DNA of 34,999 bases, taken from contig CANPXW010000016.1 of assembly GCA_947587025.1 (NCBI GenBank), forward strand, positions 1 through 34,999, in the 5' to 3' direction. Below, in pieces: positions 7,376 to 14,702 of this stretch (its first letter is position 1; each line of letters opens with the position of its first letter). The translations under genes and the position numbers were made by a program. The DNA comes from an uncultured Oscillospiraceae bacterium. Lineage in GTDB: Bacteria; Bacillota; Clostridia; Oscillospirales; Oscillospiraceae. The notes under the pieces are model-generated. The model was given only the letters and a program-made list of their open reading frames with translations, did no database searches and was not told where the DNA came from.

Positions 7376-7579
7376 ATGCCGAAACTGAAGACCCACAGCG
7401 CTTCCAAAAAGCGTTTCTCCCTGACCAAGAACGGCAAGGTCAAGCGCGCCCACGCCTACAAGAGCCATCTGCTCAACGGCCACGGCAAGACCACCAAGCG
7501 TAAGCGCGGCCTGCGCCAGGGCGCCTACGCCGACAGCACCAACGCCGCCACCGTCAAGCGCATGATCCCGTATAAATAA
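7376..7579 (+). CDS. rpmI: 50S ribosomal protein L35
   Basis: A 67-residue, very basic protein with the L35 pattern: MPKLKTHSASKKRFS at the N-terminus, then GKVKRAHAYKSHLL and the KTTKRKRGLR block. It begins one base after the infC stop, so translation is probably coupled. Standard middle gene of infC-rpmI-rplT. Confidence 0.98.
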   Translation: MPKLKTHSASKKRFSLTKNGKVKRAHAYKSHLLNGHGKTTKRKRGLRQGAYADSTNAATVKRMIPYK

Positions 7580-7594
7580 GGAGGATAACGAAAG

Positions 7595-7951
7595 ATGGCA
7601 CGTATCAAGGGCGCGATGATGACGCGCAAGCACAGAAATAAAGTCCTTGGCATGGCCAAGGGTTACTGGGGCAGCAAGTCCCGCCACTATAAGATGGCCA
7701 ACCAGGCCGTCATGAAGAGCCTGCGTTACGCCTACGTGGGCCGCAAGCAGCGCAAGCGCGATTTCCGCCAGCTGTGGATCGCCCGTATCAGCGCCGCCTG
7801 CAAGCTCAACGGCACCAACTATTCCACCTTCATGCACGGGCTGAAGACCGCCGGCATCCAGATGAACCGGAAGATGCTCTCCGAGACCGCCATCAACGAC
7901 CCCGCCGCCTTCACCGCCCTGGTGGAGCAGGCCAAGGCCGCCGTGAAGTAA
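7595..7951 (+). CDS. rplT: 50S ribosomal protein L20
   Basis: A 118-residue L20, an early 23S rRNA assembly protein and, in Bacillus, the repressor of this operon. The N-terminal [18 protein letters not shown] and the [19 protein letters not shown] block are diagnostic. AAGGAGG stands upstream of the ATG. It is followed by a strong terminator. Because the leader upstream of infC has an L20-type structure, this protein probably controls its own operon. Confidence 0.98.
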   Translation: MARIKGAMMTRKHRNKVLGMAKGYWGSKSRHYKMANQAVMKSLRYAYVGRKQRKRDFRQLWIARISAACKLNGTNYSTFMHGLKTAGIQMNRKMLSETAINDPAAFTALVEQAKAAVK

Positions 7952-7970
7952 AGACCGAATGATATAAAAA

Positions 7971-8002
7971 TCCCGGCGTCGTGCGCGACGCCGGGATTTT
8001 TT
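7971..8002. terminator. Terminator after rplT (works both ways)
   Basis: A perfect 11-base stem (7971-7981 with 7986-7996) with loop TGCG is followed by six T's on the plus strand and preceded by a run of A's. It can therefore also stop minus-strand transcription from the AbrB-like gene. Confidence 0.9.
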
Positions 8003-8015
8003 GATAAGGCGCGGA

Positions 8016-8261
8016 TCAGGTGCGGTCCGCCAGGGTGTTGATGCAGTTGGCGCAGATGTTCTTGCCCTTGTAGCTGATGATGCCCTTGGAGCTGTCGCAG
8101 AACACGCACGCGGGCTGGTATTTCTTGAGCATGATCGTATCCTCCGACACGAAGATCTCCAGCGCGTCCCGCTCCGCGATGTCCAGCGTCCGGCGCAGCT
8201 CGATGGGCAGTACGATGCGGCCCAGTTCGTCCACCTTGCGCACAATGCCGGTCGATTTCAA
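8016..8261 (-). CDS. AbrB/SpoVT-family regulator with a C-terminal CxxC pair
   Basis: An 81-residue transition-state-type regulator. Residues 1-45 match the AbrB DNA-binding swapped-hairpin domain (KSTGIVRKVDELGRIVLP, IELRRTLDIAERDALEIFV). The C-terminal part differs from Bacillus AbrB: two CxxC pairs (CVFC and CANC, 17-18 residues apart) suggest a small zinc ribbon. The likely start is TTG at 8261, six bases after GGGGTG; an in-frame GTG at 8270 would add three residues but overlaps that ribosome site. Such genes occur widely in Clostridia. It converges with rplT and shares its terminator. Targets are unknown. Confidence 0.85.
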   Translation of the reverse strand: MKSTGIVRKVDELGRIVLPIELRRTLDIAERDALEIFVSEDTIMLKKYQPACVFCDSSKGIISYKGKNICANCINTLADRT

Positions 8262-8445
8262 TAGGATCACCCCATTACCCTAGAATTACCTATAGGAACC
8301 CTATCATACTAAAATGGAAAAGTCAACGGCACTTTTTGCGTATGGAAAAAGTTTGGTAAATATCCACTATTTGTGATTTCCAGTTTATTACAATTAATTC
8401 CAGGCTCTGACAAATGCACCGGGAAAAACCGGGTGTCGGGGCGCT
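8262..8445. other. AT-rich intergenic region upstream of the AbrB-like gene
   Basis: About 180 bases without a gene, clearly richer in A/T than the surroundings. On the minus strand TTGACT and, 17 bases later, TAGGGT could serve the AbrB-like gene, but the -10 is poor. Short related motifs (TAGGTAAT, TAGGGTAAT and the palindrome CCTATAGG) lie near its start and could bind the regulator itself. The argS end at 8446 has no obvious T-tailed terminator here. Confidence 0.4.
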
Positions 8446-10110
8446 TCACATGGACGCGGGCGCGGTGACGCCCAGGATGCCCAGGGCGTTGGCCAGCACC
8501 TGCTTGGCGGCGGCGGCCAGGGCCAGACGGGCGCGGGCCGTGTCCTGCTCCTCGCCCCGGATGCGGCAGGCGTTATAAAACTTGTGGAACCGGGAGGCCA
8601 GCTCCGTGGCGTAGCGGTTGATGCGGGAGGGGTCCAGCTCCGCCGCTGCGGCGCGTATCTCGCCGGGGAAGCCGGCGATGGCGCGTATCAGCTCCCGCTC
8701 CTGGACGGTGGTCAGCAGCGCGGCGTCGGCATGCTCCGCCGGGGCCAGGCCGTCGGCGGCCAGGGTGCTCAGCAGGGAGCAGATGCGGGCGTGGGCATAC
8801 TGCACGTAGTACACCGGGTTCTCGCTGTCCTGACGCACGGCCAGGTCCAGATCGAACTCCAGGTGGCTGCCGGGGCTGGCGTTGAAGAAGTACCGGCAGG
8901 GGTCCCGGCCGATCTCGTCCATCAGGTCCGCCAGGGTCAGGGCCTTGCCCGTGCGCTTGGAGACCTTCACGGTCTCGCCGCTCCGGGTCAGGCGCACCAT
9001 CTGCATGATGAGAAAGTCCAGGTCCCGGCCGTTGAGCCCCAGCTCGGGGCAGGCCATGGTCTTGCCGAAGCGGATGGCGTGGCCGTGGTGGTCCGCGCCC
9101 CACACGTCCACCACCCGGTCGAAGCGCCGCTCCACGAATTTGTTGCGGTGGTAGGCGATGTCCACGGCGTAGTAGGTCCAGGTGCCGTCCGCCCGGCGCA
9201 TGCACTCGTCCTTGTCCGCGCCGAAGTCGGTGTTGCGCAGCCACAGCTGGCCGTCCTTTTCGTAGGTGTGGCCGCTTTTCGTGAGGATGTCCACCGTCTC
9301 GGCCACGTAGCCGGACTGGTGCAGCTCCGTCTCCAGAAACCACCGGTCGAATTTTATGCCGTACCGCTCCAGGTCGACGCGCATGCGCTCTATGTTCCGG
9401 GGCAGGCCGTACTGTACGAAGGCAGCCCGGCGCTCTTCGGAGGGCATGGCGTCGTACTTCGCCCCCTCGGCGTCGTATATCTCCTTGGCCAGAGCCCGGA
9501 TGTCGTCGCCGTGGTAGCCGTTTTCCGGAAACTCCACCGCATCCTCGCCGTGGATGATCTGCAGATAACGGGCCTCCAGGGACTGGCCGAACAGCTCCAC
9601 CTGGTGGCCGGCGTTGTTCACGTAGAACTCCCGCCACACATCCCAGCCGGCCCAGTCCAGCACGGCGGCGGTGGTGTCGCCCAGCACGCCGCCCCTGGCG
9701 TTGCCGATGGTCATGGGGCCGGTGGGGTTGGCGGAGACGAACTCCACCATCACCTTTTTGCCGTTGCGCTGCTCGGCCCGGCCATAGGCGGAGCCCTCGG
9801 CCTTCACCGCGTCCAGCACGGCGGAGTACCAGCCGTCTCCCAGGCGGAAGTTCAGAAAGCCGGGACCGGCGGCCTCGGCGGCGGTGAACCAGGTGCCCTC
9901 CAGGGAGAGGTTTTTCAGAATGTCCTCCGCGATGGAGCGGGGCGCGGCGTGCAGGACCTTGGCCCCGGCCATGGCGTGGTTGGCGGCAAAGTCGCCGTTG
10001 CGGGTGTCCTTGGGGATGCTGACGGAGCCGGGCGCGTCGGAAAGCGCCGGTACCGCCGATTTGATGAGCGCGTCGATGTTCGACTTCGCCCGTTCGATCA
10101 GGTCAGCCAT
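8446..10110 (-). CDS. argS: Arginyl-tRNA synthetase
   Basis: A 554-residue class I aminoacyl-tRNA synthetase charging tRNA-Arg. An ArgS-specific N-terminal domain (about residues 1-110) is followed by the catalytic core with the HIGH-type motif as TIGNARG (134-140, preceded by SANPTGP), the tRNA-contacting region and the KMSK-type loop VKVSKRTGK. The C-terminal helical anticodon domain contains YVQYAHARICSLL and ends ALGILGVTAPASM. Length is normal. Its ATG overlaps the end of the DUF1934 gene by 8 bases. No T-box was recognised in the operon leader. Confidence 0.97.
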   Translation of the reverse strand: MADLIERAKSNIDALIKSAVPALSDAPGSVSIPKDTRNGDFAANHAMAGAKVLHAAPRSIAEDILKNLSLEGTWFTAAEAAGPGFLNFRLGDGWYSAVLDAVKAEGSAYGRAEQRNGKKVMVEFVSANPTGPMTIGNARGGVLGDTTAAVLDWAGWDVWREFYVNNAGHQVELFGQSLEARYLQIIHGEDAVEFPENGYHGDDIRALAKEIYDAEGAKYDAMPSEERRAAFVQYGLPRNIERMRVDLERYGIKFDRWFLETELHQSGYVAETVDILTKSGHTYEKDGQLWLRNTDFGADKDECMRRADGTWTYYAVDIAYHRNKFVERRFDRVVDVWGADHHGHAIRFGKTMACPELGLNGRDLDFLIMQMVRLTRSGETVKVSKRTGKALTLADLMDEIGRDPCRYFFNASPGSHLEFDLDLAVRQDSENPVYYVQYAHARICSLLSTLAADGLAPAEHADAALLTTVQERELIRAIAGFPGEIRAAAAELDPSRINRYATELASRFHKFYNACRIRGEEQDTARARLALAAAAKQVLANALGILGVTAPASM

Positions 10111-10549
10111 TTGTCTTCTCTTTCACATTGATCTTGAATTGATTGCGTCCCACGGGGGCGTGGTTGAAGTCGATGTCGTAGTCCAGCTCCATGGTGCCGC
10201 CGTGCTCGTCCAGGCTGGTCTCGATGCGGCGGGTGTCCACGCCCATGGTGGCGCTGCCAAAGGGGGTCTGGTACAGGAAGAAGTCCTTCTGGCCCTCCCG
10301 GAACACCATCTGCGCGTTCAGATTGCCCTCCCGGCGCAGCACCACGCCCATGGGGCTGATGGTGAAGGTGGTGCGGGTGCCCTCCAGCCCGGTCAGGCCG
10401 CTCTCCTCGTAGGTGAAGCGCCCCTCGCCGTTCTCGAAGCCGTATTTGCCCGCAGTGACCAGCTCCACCGCGTCCTTCTGGCCGGAGCCGTCGCGCTGGA
10501 TGCCGGTTATGGAAATGATAGCGTCTCTCATATTCATGTGGTCTATCAT
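10103..10549 (-). CDS. DUF1934 (YwiB-like) beta-barrel protein
   Basis: A 148-residue protein of the DUF1934/YwiB family, predicted to form a small lipocalin-like beta-barrel. Typical features are ISITGIQRDG at the N-terminus, GRFTYEESGLTGLEGTRTT in the middle and YDIDFNHAPVGRNQFKI at the end. In Bacillus the homologue also sits next to argS, so the linkage is conserved although the function is unknown. It precedes argS and overlaps it by 8 bases. The start at 10549 follows GGGGGAG at about 10 bases; internal ATGs at codons 5 and 7 lack a ribosome site. Confidence 0.85.
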   Translation of the reverse strand: MIDHMNMRDAIISITGIQRDGSGQKDAVELVTAGKYGFENGEGRFTYEESGLTGLEGTRTTFTISPMGVVLRREGNLNAQMVFREGQKDFFLYQTPFGSATMGVDTRRIETSLDEHGGTMELDYDIDFNHAPVGRNQFKINVKEKTNG

Positions 10550-10753
10550 AAACTAAAATCTCCCCCAACACAAGCAAAAAATAACAGTTGGAAGCGAATT
10601 TCCATTGACAAATCCGCAGTTTTGTGGAACGATAGTAAACGGGAAAGCATAACATCGGTCTTCCATCTTGGCGGGGATAAGGGAGGACCCAAGGCACATT
10701 ATAGCACAGGATCGCTATAATGCAAATGGCACGACATAGAGGAGGTGAGCGGC
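10550..10753. other. Divergent intergenic region between ywiB-argS and a small acidic gene
   Basis: About 200 bases. On the minus strand TTTGCA (10721-10726), 17 bases and TATAAT (10698-10703) is the best promoter for ywiB-argS and would give a leader of about 140 bases. On the plus strand TATAAT at 10716-10721 has no convincing -35 but is well placed for the gene at 10754. A plus-strand TTGACA at 10605 lacks a correctly spaced -10. I see no T-box or other known riboswitch. Confidence 0.4.
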
Positions 10754-11161
10754 GTGACGATCGAGATCACAGAAAAGGAGTTCCGGCGCCTGCTGGACCT
10801 GGTCTACGTGGGCAACTGGATACTCAACTCCGCCCGGGGCGAGGACCGCTTCGAGGATTACGACATGCTCCAGGAGAAGCTGTTCGCCCTCTGCTCCAGG
10901 GTGGGGATGCAGTCCCTTGCCGAGCGCTGGCAGGGCCACATCTTTCCCTCCAAGGCCTATGAGGAGGGCGGCATCCACGAGGCCATCGCGGATTATGAGG
11001 ACGCCGTGTTCTTCGACATCCTGGCCGAGGAGCTGGCCCGCCGGGATATGGAGGGCGAGGGCGTGGACGCCAACGACGAGAACGAACTGCTCAACCGCAT
11101 GGAGGAGTACTACTCCGAGTTCGAGCAGCATGGCATCGACAATCTGACCGTGGAAGAATGA
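10754..11161 (+). CDS. Small acidic protein of unknown function
   Basis: A 135-residue protein, rich in Glu and Asp and predicted mostly helical, with no signal peptide or membrane segment. I do not recognise a named family. Visible blocks are FRRLLDLVYVGNWILNSAR, a central DYEDAVFFDILAEELARRD and a C-terminal ENELLNRMEEYYSEFEQHG. Codon use matches neighbouring genes, so it is real coding sequence. The GTG at 10754, eight bases after AGAGGAGG, is preferred over the GTG at 10745, which overlaps the ribosome site. It stands alone, divergent from ywiB-argS. Confidence 0.8.
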   Translation: MTIEITEKEFRRLLDLVYVGNWILNSARGEDRFEDYDMLQEKLFALCSRVGMQSLAERWQGHIFPSKAYEEGGIHEAIADYEDAVFFDILAEELARRDMEGEGVDANDENELLNRMEEYYSEFEQHGIDNLTVEE

Positions 11162-11165
11162 CAGT

Positions 11166-11195
11166 CGTTTGAAAGGAGCGAGCTCCTTTCAAACG
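11166..11195 (+). terminator. Perfect hairpin after the small acidic gene
   Basis: A 14-base perfect stem (11166-11179 with 11182-11195) around a two-base loop, five bases after the stop codon. No T-run follows, so it may be a 3'-end stabiliser or a weak terminator. The left arm contains GAAAGGAG, which looks like a ribosome site but has no start codon behind it. Confidence 0.5.
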
Positions 11196-11224
11196 AGAGA
11201 GCTGCGGCCCGCTGCAGCGCAAAG

Positions 11225-11249
11225 CGCCCCCGTCCATCGGACGGGGGCG
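11225..11249. terminator. GC-rich hairpin in the convergent spacer
   Basis: An 11-base perfect stem (11225-11235 with 11239-11249) and loop ATC. A weak T-rich stretch (TTCACGTTT) follows on the plus strand. Probably the main stop for the upstream plus-strand gene. Confidence 0.55.
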
Positions 11250-11272
11250 TTCACGTTTGCGGGCCGAGAAGA

Positions 11273-11336
11273 ATGATCTCCGAGGTACACGCCCCCGGAG
11301 ATCATATCCAACTTTATTTGCGCCTGCGGGCGCAAA
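11273..11336 (-). terminator. Two further hairpins after yitT
   Basis: Inverted repeats at 11273-11282 with 11296-11305 (ATGATCTCCG) and 11317-11324 with 11329-11336 (TTTGCGCC). They lie downstream of the yitT-like stop on the minus strand. Neither has a long T-run, so together they may act as weak terminators or mRNA 3'-end protection. Confidence 0.4.
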
Positions 11337-11352
11337 CTCTGCGAGGCTGGGC

Positions 11353-12240
11353 TCACTTGTCCAGGGGCTGGGCGGTGCGCTCCAGGGTGAAGCCCCGGCC
11401 CCGGACCTCCCGGATCTGGGTGATGGTGATGAACGCCAGCGGGTCCACGGACTGTATCAGCTGCTTGGCCGCGTACAGCTTCCGGGGCGGGATGACGCAC
11501 AGCACCCCCTGCTGCTCCCGCTGGGTCAGGCCCGTCTCCATGCGCAGCATGGTGGCGCCCGCCTGCAGCTCAGCCAGGATGCGGCGGCGTATCTCGTCGT
11601 AGTGCTGGGAGATGATGAACAGCTGTATCTGGGCCTGGCCCAGCACCATCACCTTATCCAGCATCACCGACTCCAGCACCAGCACCACCAGCCCGAACAG
11701 CACCGGCTCGGCCGCATGAGCGCCCAGCGCCTGCCCGCCGATGACCAGGATGTCCATGATGTACACGCACACGGATACGGGGATATGGGTCCACTTGTGC
11801 AGCACCAGGCTGGCGATGTCCATGCCGCCGGTGGAGGAGCCCACCCGCATGACCATGCCCAGAGACACGCCCATCAGCACCCCAGCGAACAGCGCCGCCA
11901 GCAGGGAGTTGTCCGTGACAGTGCCCAGGCCCGGCACCCGCTGGGCCAGACCAAGGAACGCCGGATACAGCAGGGAGCTGGCCACTGTGGTGGTCAGCAG
12001 CCGGCGGCCCAGCACCACGCCGCCCAGCACCAGCAGGGCCGCGTTCATCACCAGCACCGATACGGCCGTGTCCGCGCCGGTCATGTCGTGCAGCACGATG
12101 GCCAGGCCCGTGGTGCCGCCCATGATCACGTCGTGGGGGATGATGAACGCCTCCACCGTGAGGGCCAGCAGGGCGTTGCCGAACAGGATGCACGCGCACG
12201 TCCACAGAAGACCGCGCAGGCTCTTCTTGCTCGCTGTCAT
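11353..12240 (-). CDS. YitT family membrane protein (DUF161 + DUF2179)
   Basis: A 295-residue integral membrane protein. The N-terminal part (about residues 10-200) has five or six hydrophobic segments with the family signatures ALTVEAFIIPHDVIMGGTTG and GMVMRVGSSTGGMDI. The cytoplasmic C-terminal DUF2179 domain contains QLFIISQHYDEIRRRIL and the end RGRGFTLE. Transport substrate is unknown. The start is the ATG at 12240 with AAGGAGG at ideal spacing; the longer open frame upstream is rejected. It is divergent from spoVAC and convergent with the small acidic gene. Confidence 0.92.
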   Translation of the reverse strand: MTASKKSLRGLLWTCACILFGNALLALTVEAFIIPHDVIMGGTTGLAIVLHDMTGADTAVSVLVMNAALLVLGGVVLGRRLLTTTVASSLLYPAFLGLAQRVPGLGTVTDNSLLAALFAGVLMGVSLGMVMRVGSSTGGMDIASLVLHKWTHIPVSVCVYIMDILVIGGQALGAHAAEPVLFGLVVLVLESVMLDKVMVLGQAQIQLFIISQHYDEIRRRILAELQAGATMLRMETGLTQREQQGVLCVIPPRKLYAAKQLIQSVDPLAFITITQIREVRGRGFTLERTAQPLDK

Positions 12241-12267
12241 GGGGCGCCTCCTTTCCAATATATTCCT

Positions 12268-12296
12268 ATTATACGCGATAACGCGCCCAAAAGCAA
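12268..12296 (-). promoter_or_regulatory. Promoter of the yitT-like gene
   Basis: On the minus strand TTGCTT (12291-12296), 17 bases and a perfect TATAAT (12268-12273), about 30 bases upstream of the start codon. Vegetative type. Confidence 0.6.
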
Positions 12297-12305
12297 AGCC
12301 CCCGC

Positions 12306-12334
12306 GCATAAAATTCCCATTTGGCCGCAGAATA
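12306..12334 (+). promoter_or_regulatory. Sigma-G/F-like promoter of spoVAC
   Basis: GCATA (12306-12310), a 17-base spacer and CAGAATA (12328-12334). This fits the forespore sigma-G pattern (GNATA, N17-18, CATAMTA) with one mismatch in the -10. spoVA genes are known sigma-G targets in Bacillus. Confidence 0.5.
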
Positions 12335-12352
12335 ACTGTGGGGTGACAGAAA

Positions 12353-12793
12353 ATGAACATGACCAACAGCGAGTACAATAACTATATCAAGGGCATGGCC
12401 CCCGGCTCGCCTTTGGCGGGGGACCTGATAAAGGCGTTCATCGTGGGCGGGCTCATATGCTGCCTGGGAGAGGGGCTGCGCATGGCCTACGAGCGGTTCG
12501 CCGGCCTGGGGCAGGAGGACGCCGCCGTAGCGGTGAGCATGACGCTGGTGGGGCTGAGCGCGCTGCTGACGGGGCTGAACGTATACGATAAGCTGGCCCG
12601 GTTCGCCGGAGCGGGCACGCTGGTGCCCATCACGGGCTTTGCCAACGCCGTGGTCAGCCCGGCCCTGGAGTTCAAGACCGAGGGCTTCATCCTGGGCACG
12701 GCGGCGAAGATGTTCACCATCGCCGGCCCGGTGATCGCCTTCGGCATCTCCGCCAGCGTGGTGTACGGGCTGATACTGTGCCTGCTGGGGTGA
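12353..12793 (+). CDS. spoVAC: Stage V sporulation protein AC
   Basis: A 146-residue SpoVAC, a multi-pass protein of the forespore inner membrane channel that moves dipicolinic acid and acts in germination. Family hallmarks: KAFIVGGLICCLGEGL near residue 27, LTGLNVYDKLARFAGAGTLV, and PITGFANAVVSPALEFKTEG, followed by MFTIAGPVIAFG. The length is usual. ATG 12353 is preceded by GGGGTGA. In most spore-formers spoVAC is followed by spoVAD and spoVAE; here the next gene is a padR regulator, so either the other spoVA genes lie elsewhere or this is a second copy. A sigma-G-like promoter stands just upstream. Confidence 0.92.
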   Translation: MNMTNSEYNNYIKGMAPGSPLAGDLIKAFIVGGLICCLGEGLRMAYERFAGLGQEDAAVAVSMTLVGLSALLTGLNVYDKLARFAGAGTLVPITGFANAVVSPALEFKTEGFILGTAAKMFTIAGPVIAFGISASVVYGLILCLLG

Positions 12794-12821
12794 ACGGCCC
12801 CGGATAAAAAAGAAAAATTTT

Positions 12822-12885
12822 CACGAGATACCTTGACAGGCGAGGTATCTCGTGTTATTATACCCTCACAAGATACCTCGCGAGG
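12822..12885 (+). promoter_or_regulatory. padR promoter with overlapping PadR-type operators
   Basis: TTGACA (12833-12838), 17 bases and TATTAT (12856-12861) form the promoter. A perfect 12-base inverted repeat, CACGAGATACCT (12822-12833) and AGGTATCTCGTG (12843-12854), overlaps the -35. A third half-site, AAGATACCTCG (12870-12880), pairs with the second across the -10. Half-sites on both sides of the polymerase site are what an autorepressor would use; PadR is the obvious candidate. Confidence 0.8.
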
Positions 12886-12919
12886 CGAAGTACATCACCA
12901 TTTGAAAGGAGGGAACGCC

Positions 12920-13255
12920 ATGTCCATATCTGCGGACATCCTGCGGGGACACACGGACGCCATCATCCTGGCCCAGCTGGCGGCCGGAGACAGCTACGGC
13001 TACGAGATCAACAAGAACGTCTCCCAGCGGGCAGGGGGCGCGTACGGGTTCAAGGAGGCCACGCTGTACACGGCCTTCAAGCGCCTGGAGCAGAACGGGC
13101 TGATACGCTCCTACTGGGGGGAGGACGGGCCGGGGGCCCGGCGGCGCTATTACGCCATCACCCTGGCGGGCAGAGAACAGCTGGCGGCGGACCGACAGGA
13201 ATGGAGCGAGACGAAAGCGGTGCTGGACGCACTGATCGAGCAAAAGGAGGGCTGA
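12920..13255 (+). CDS. PadR family transcriptional regulator
   Basis: A 111-residue PadR-type winged-helix protein. It has the PadR core: LRGHTDAIILAQLAAGDSYG, then YEINKNVSQR, FKEATLYTAFKRLEQNG and RRRYYAITLAGREQL, with a short C-terminal helix for dimerisation (subfamily 2). The ATG at 12920 is preceded by AAAGGAGGG; an open frame running upstream through the operator is not coding. It is followed after 2 bases by a DUF1700/DUF4097 gene, a frequent partnership in Firmicutes. The inverted repeats over its own promoter suggest autoregulation. Confidence 0.93.
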   Translation: MSISADILRGHTDAIILAQLAAGDSYGYEINKNVSQRAGGAYGFKEATLYTAFKRLEQNGLIRSYWGEDGPGARRRYYAITLAGREQLAADRQEWSETKAVLDALIEQKEG

Positions 13256-13257
13256 AC

Positions 13258-14622
13258 ATGGAAGACATCAAGCGCAGATTTGCAAACGAGATCGCGGCAA
13301 AGCTGTCCGGCGCCCCGGAGAGCGACGCGAAGGCCGATATGATCGAGGAGCTGGCGGAGAATCTGGCCAGCCGCTACGATGAGATGATATCCGGCGGTAT
13401 GGGCGAAGGGGAGGCTTTCCAGAAGGCCATGGACCAGCTGGGAGACGTGGACGAGCTGACGGCGTATCTCTGCAGCCTGGAGCCGGAGGGGACCGGACCG
13501 GAGACCGGCGCGGCCCGGACGGACATGGACGAGTTCTTCCAGTCCGTCGGGGATATGGGCAGGGCCATCGGGGACATGGCGAAGCAGGCCGCCGGCGCGG
13601 CCGGGGACTTTTTCCGCAGCGACAGCTTCCGGGACGGCGTGCGCAGCGCGGCCCAGGAGGGGAAAAAGGCCGCCCGGGAGGCCCGGGACTTTATCAAGGG
13701 CGCGGCCGGCGCGGTCTGGGACGGGGCTTCGGCGTACATCCGTGTGGACGACGACGGCACGGTGATCGGACGGGGGGACAAGAGCATCCATTTCGGCTGG
13801 CCGGCCCAGGACAGCGAGGATGAAAAAACTGTGCCGTCCCAGAACGTGCTGCGCCTGGACGTGGAGACCACCGGCGACGTGGACATTTTTCTGGACGGCG
13901 GCGCTGACGCCCCTGTACGGGTGGAGGGGAACATGTCCCGGCTGGACGTGTCCGTCACAGAGGACGGCGTACTGAAGGTGCGGCCGCTGGTCACCGCCAG
14001 CAACCAGTTCTTCACCTTCCGGGGCGCCTCCAGTCAGGACGTGTCCCTGACCATCCCGGTCCGGGCCTGGGAGAGCATCCGGGTATCCACCGGAAGCGGC
14101 GACGTGGACATAGGCTACGATCTGGAGGTGGGGAGCCTTGCCGTCACCACGGCCAGCGGCGACATCGACTGCCGGGTGAAGAGCTGCCAGCAGGTAGAGA
14201 TCAGCACCGCCAGCGGGGACGTGTCCCTGGAGGGCAACGCCGCCGCGCTGCGCATCGAGACGGCCAGCGGCGATGTGGAGCTGGATGGACCTGTTGGCCA
14301 GGCGGAGATCAAGACGGCCAGCGGCGACGTGGAGCTGTCCGGCTCCGTGTGGAAGGCGCGCGTAAAGTGCATGAGCGGCGACATCCGGCTGGAGAGCATG
14401 ACCCTGCCGGAGGCGATGGACCTGTCCTCCAAGAGCGGCGACATCGAGGTCCGCATCCCGGACAACGGCCCGTTCAAGGTGAACGCCTCCAGCGTCAGCG
14501 GTACGGTGGACCTGCGGCCCTTTGCCAAGTGGTCCTGGTCCGGCAGCGCCGACCCGGCCGCCCCCACGCCCCGGTATACCCTCGCCAGCATCAGCGGCGA
14601 CGTGTCGCTGGACAAGTGCTGA
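13258..14622 (+). CDS. DUF1700/DUF4097 protein with beta-helix-like SGD repeats
   Basis: A 454-residue protein. Residues 1-75 resemble DUF1700: a helical region with MIEELAENLASRYDEMI and EAFQKAMDQLGDVDEL. Residues 95-155 are Ala/Gly/Lys-rich and predicted helical. From about residue 195 a DUF4097 (putative adhesin) beta domain follows, with the motif SGD at 280, 300, 319, 337, 355, 373, 393 and 446, and SGT at 414. The 18-21 residue spacing is one turn of a right-handed beta-solenoid. There is no signal peptide, membrane segment or wall anchor, so the protein is probably cytoplasmic despite the adhesin label. The start at 13258 follows AAAGGAGG. It is co-transcribed with padR. Confidence 0.88.
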   Translation: MEDIKRRFANEIAAKLSGAPESDAKADMIEELAENLASRYDEMISGGMGEGEAFQKAMDQLGDVDELTAYLCSLEPEGTGPETGAARTDMDEFFQSVGDMGRAIGDMAKQAAGAAGDFFRSDSFRDGVRSAAQEGKKAAREARDFIKGAAGAVWDGASAYIRVDDDGTVIGRGDKSIHFGWPAQDSEDEKTVPSQNVLRLDVETTGDVDIFLDGGADAPVRVEGNMSRLDVSVTEDGVLKVRPLVTASNQFFTFRGASSQDVSLTIPVRAWESIRVSTGSGDVDIGYDLEVGSLAVTTASGDIDCRVKSCQQVEISTASGDVSLEGNAAALRIETASGDVELDGPVGQAEIKTASGDVELSGSVWKARVKCMSGDIRLESMTLPEAMDLSSKSGDIEVRIPDNGPFKVNASSVSGTVDLRPFAKWSWSGSADPAAPTPRYTLASISGDVSLDKC

Positions 14623-14654
14623 GGGATAAGATATAGACCTCCTTCGCGCAAAAG

Positions 14655-14684
14655 GGACCGGCGCAGGCTTGCCTGCGCCGGTCC
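14655..14684 (-). terminator. Terminator shared by convergent genes
   Basis: A perfect 14-base stem (14655-14668 with 14671-14684, loop TT). On the minus strand it is followed by CTTTTGCG, so it mainly ends transcription of the permuted lipoprotein gene. It also lies 33 bases after the stop of the DUF4097 gene. Confidence 0.7.
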
Positions 14685-14702
14685 TGACTGTCCTGTTGTG
14701 TC

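Noticed and set aside
10550-10720. T-box or other amino-acid riboswitch in front of ywiB-argS
   Set aside because: No T-box consensus (AGGGTGG-type) and no T-tailed terminator in the leader on the minus strand.
11166-11195. Small leader gene using GAAAGGAG as ribosome site
   Set aside because: No start codon at a suitable distance and no coding-like codon bias follows; it is one arm of a perfect hairpin.
12833-12919. N-terminal extension of PadR from TTG 12833
   Set aside because: It would translate through the promoter and operators; the ATG at 12920 has an ideal ribosome site and starts the family alignment.
13258-14622. Surface adhesin
   Set aside because: The family name suggests it, but no signal peptide, membrane segment or sortase motif is present.
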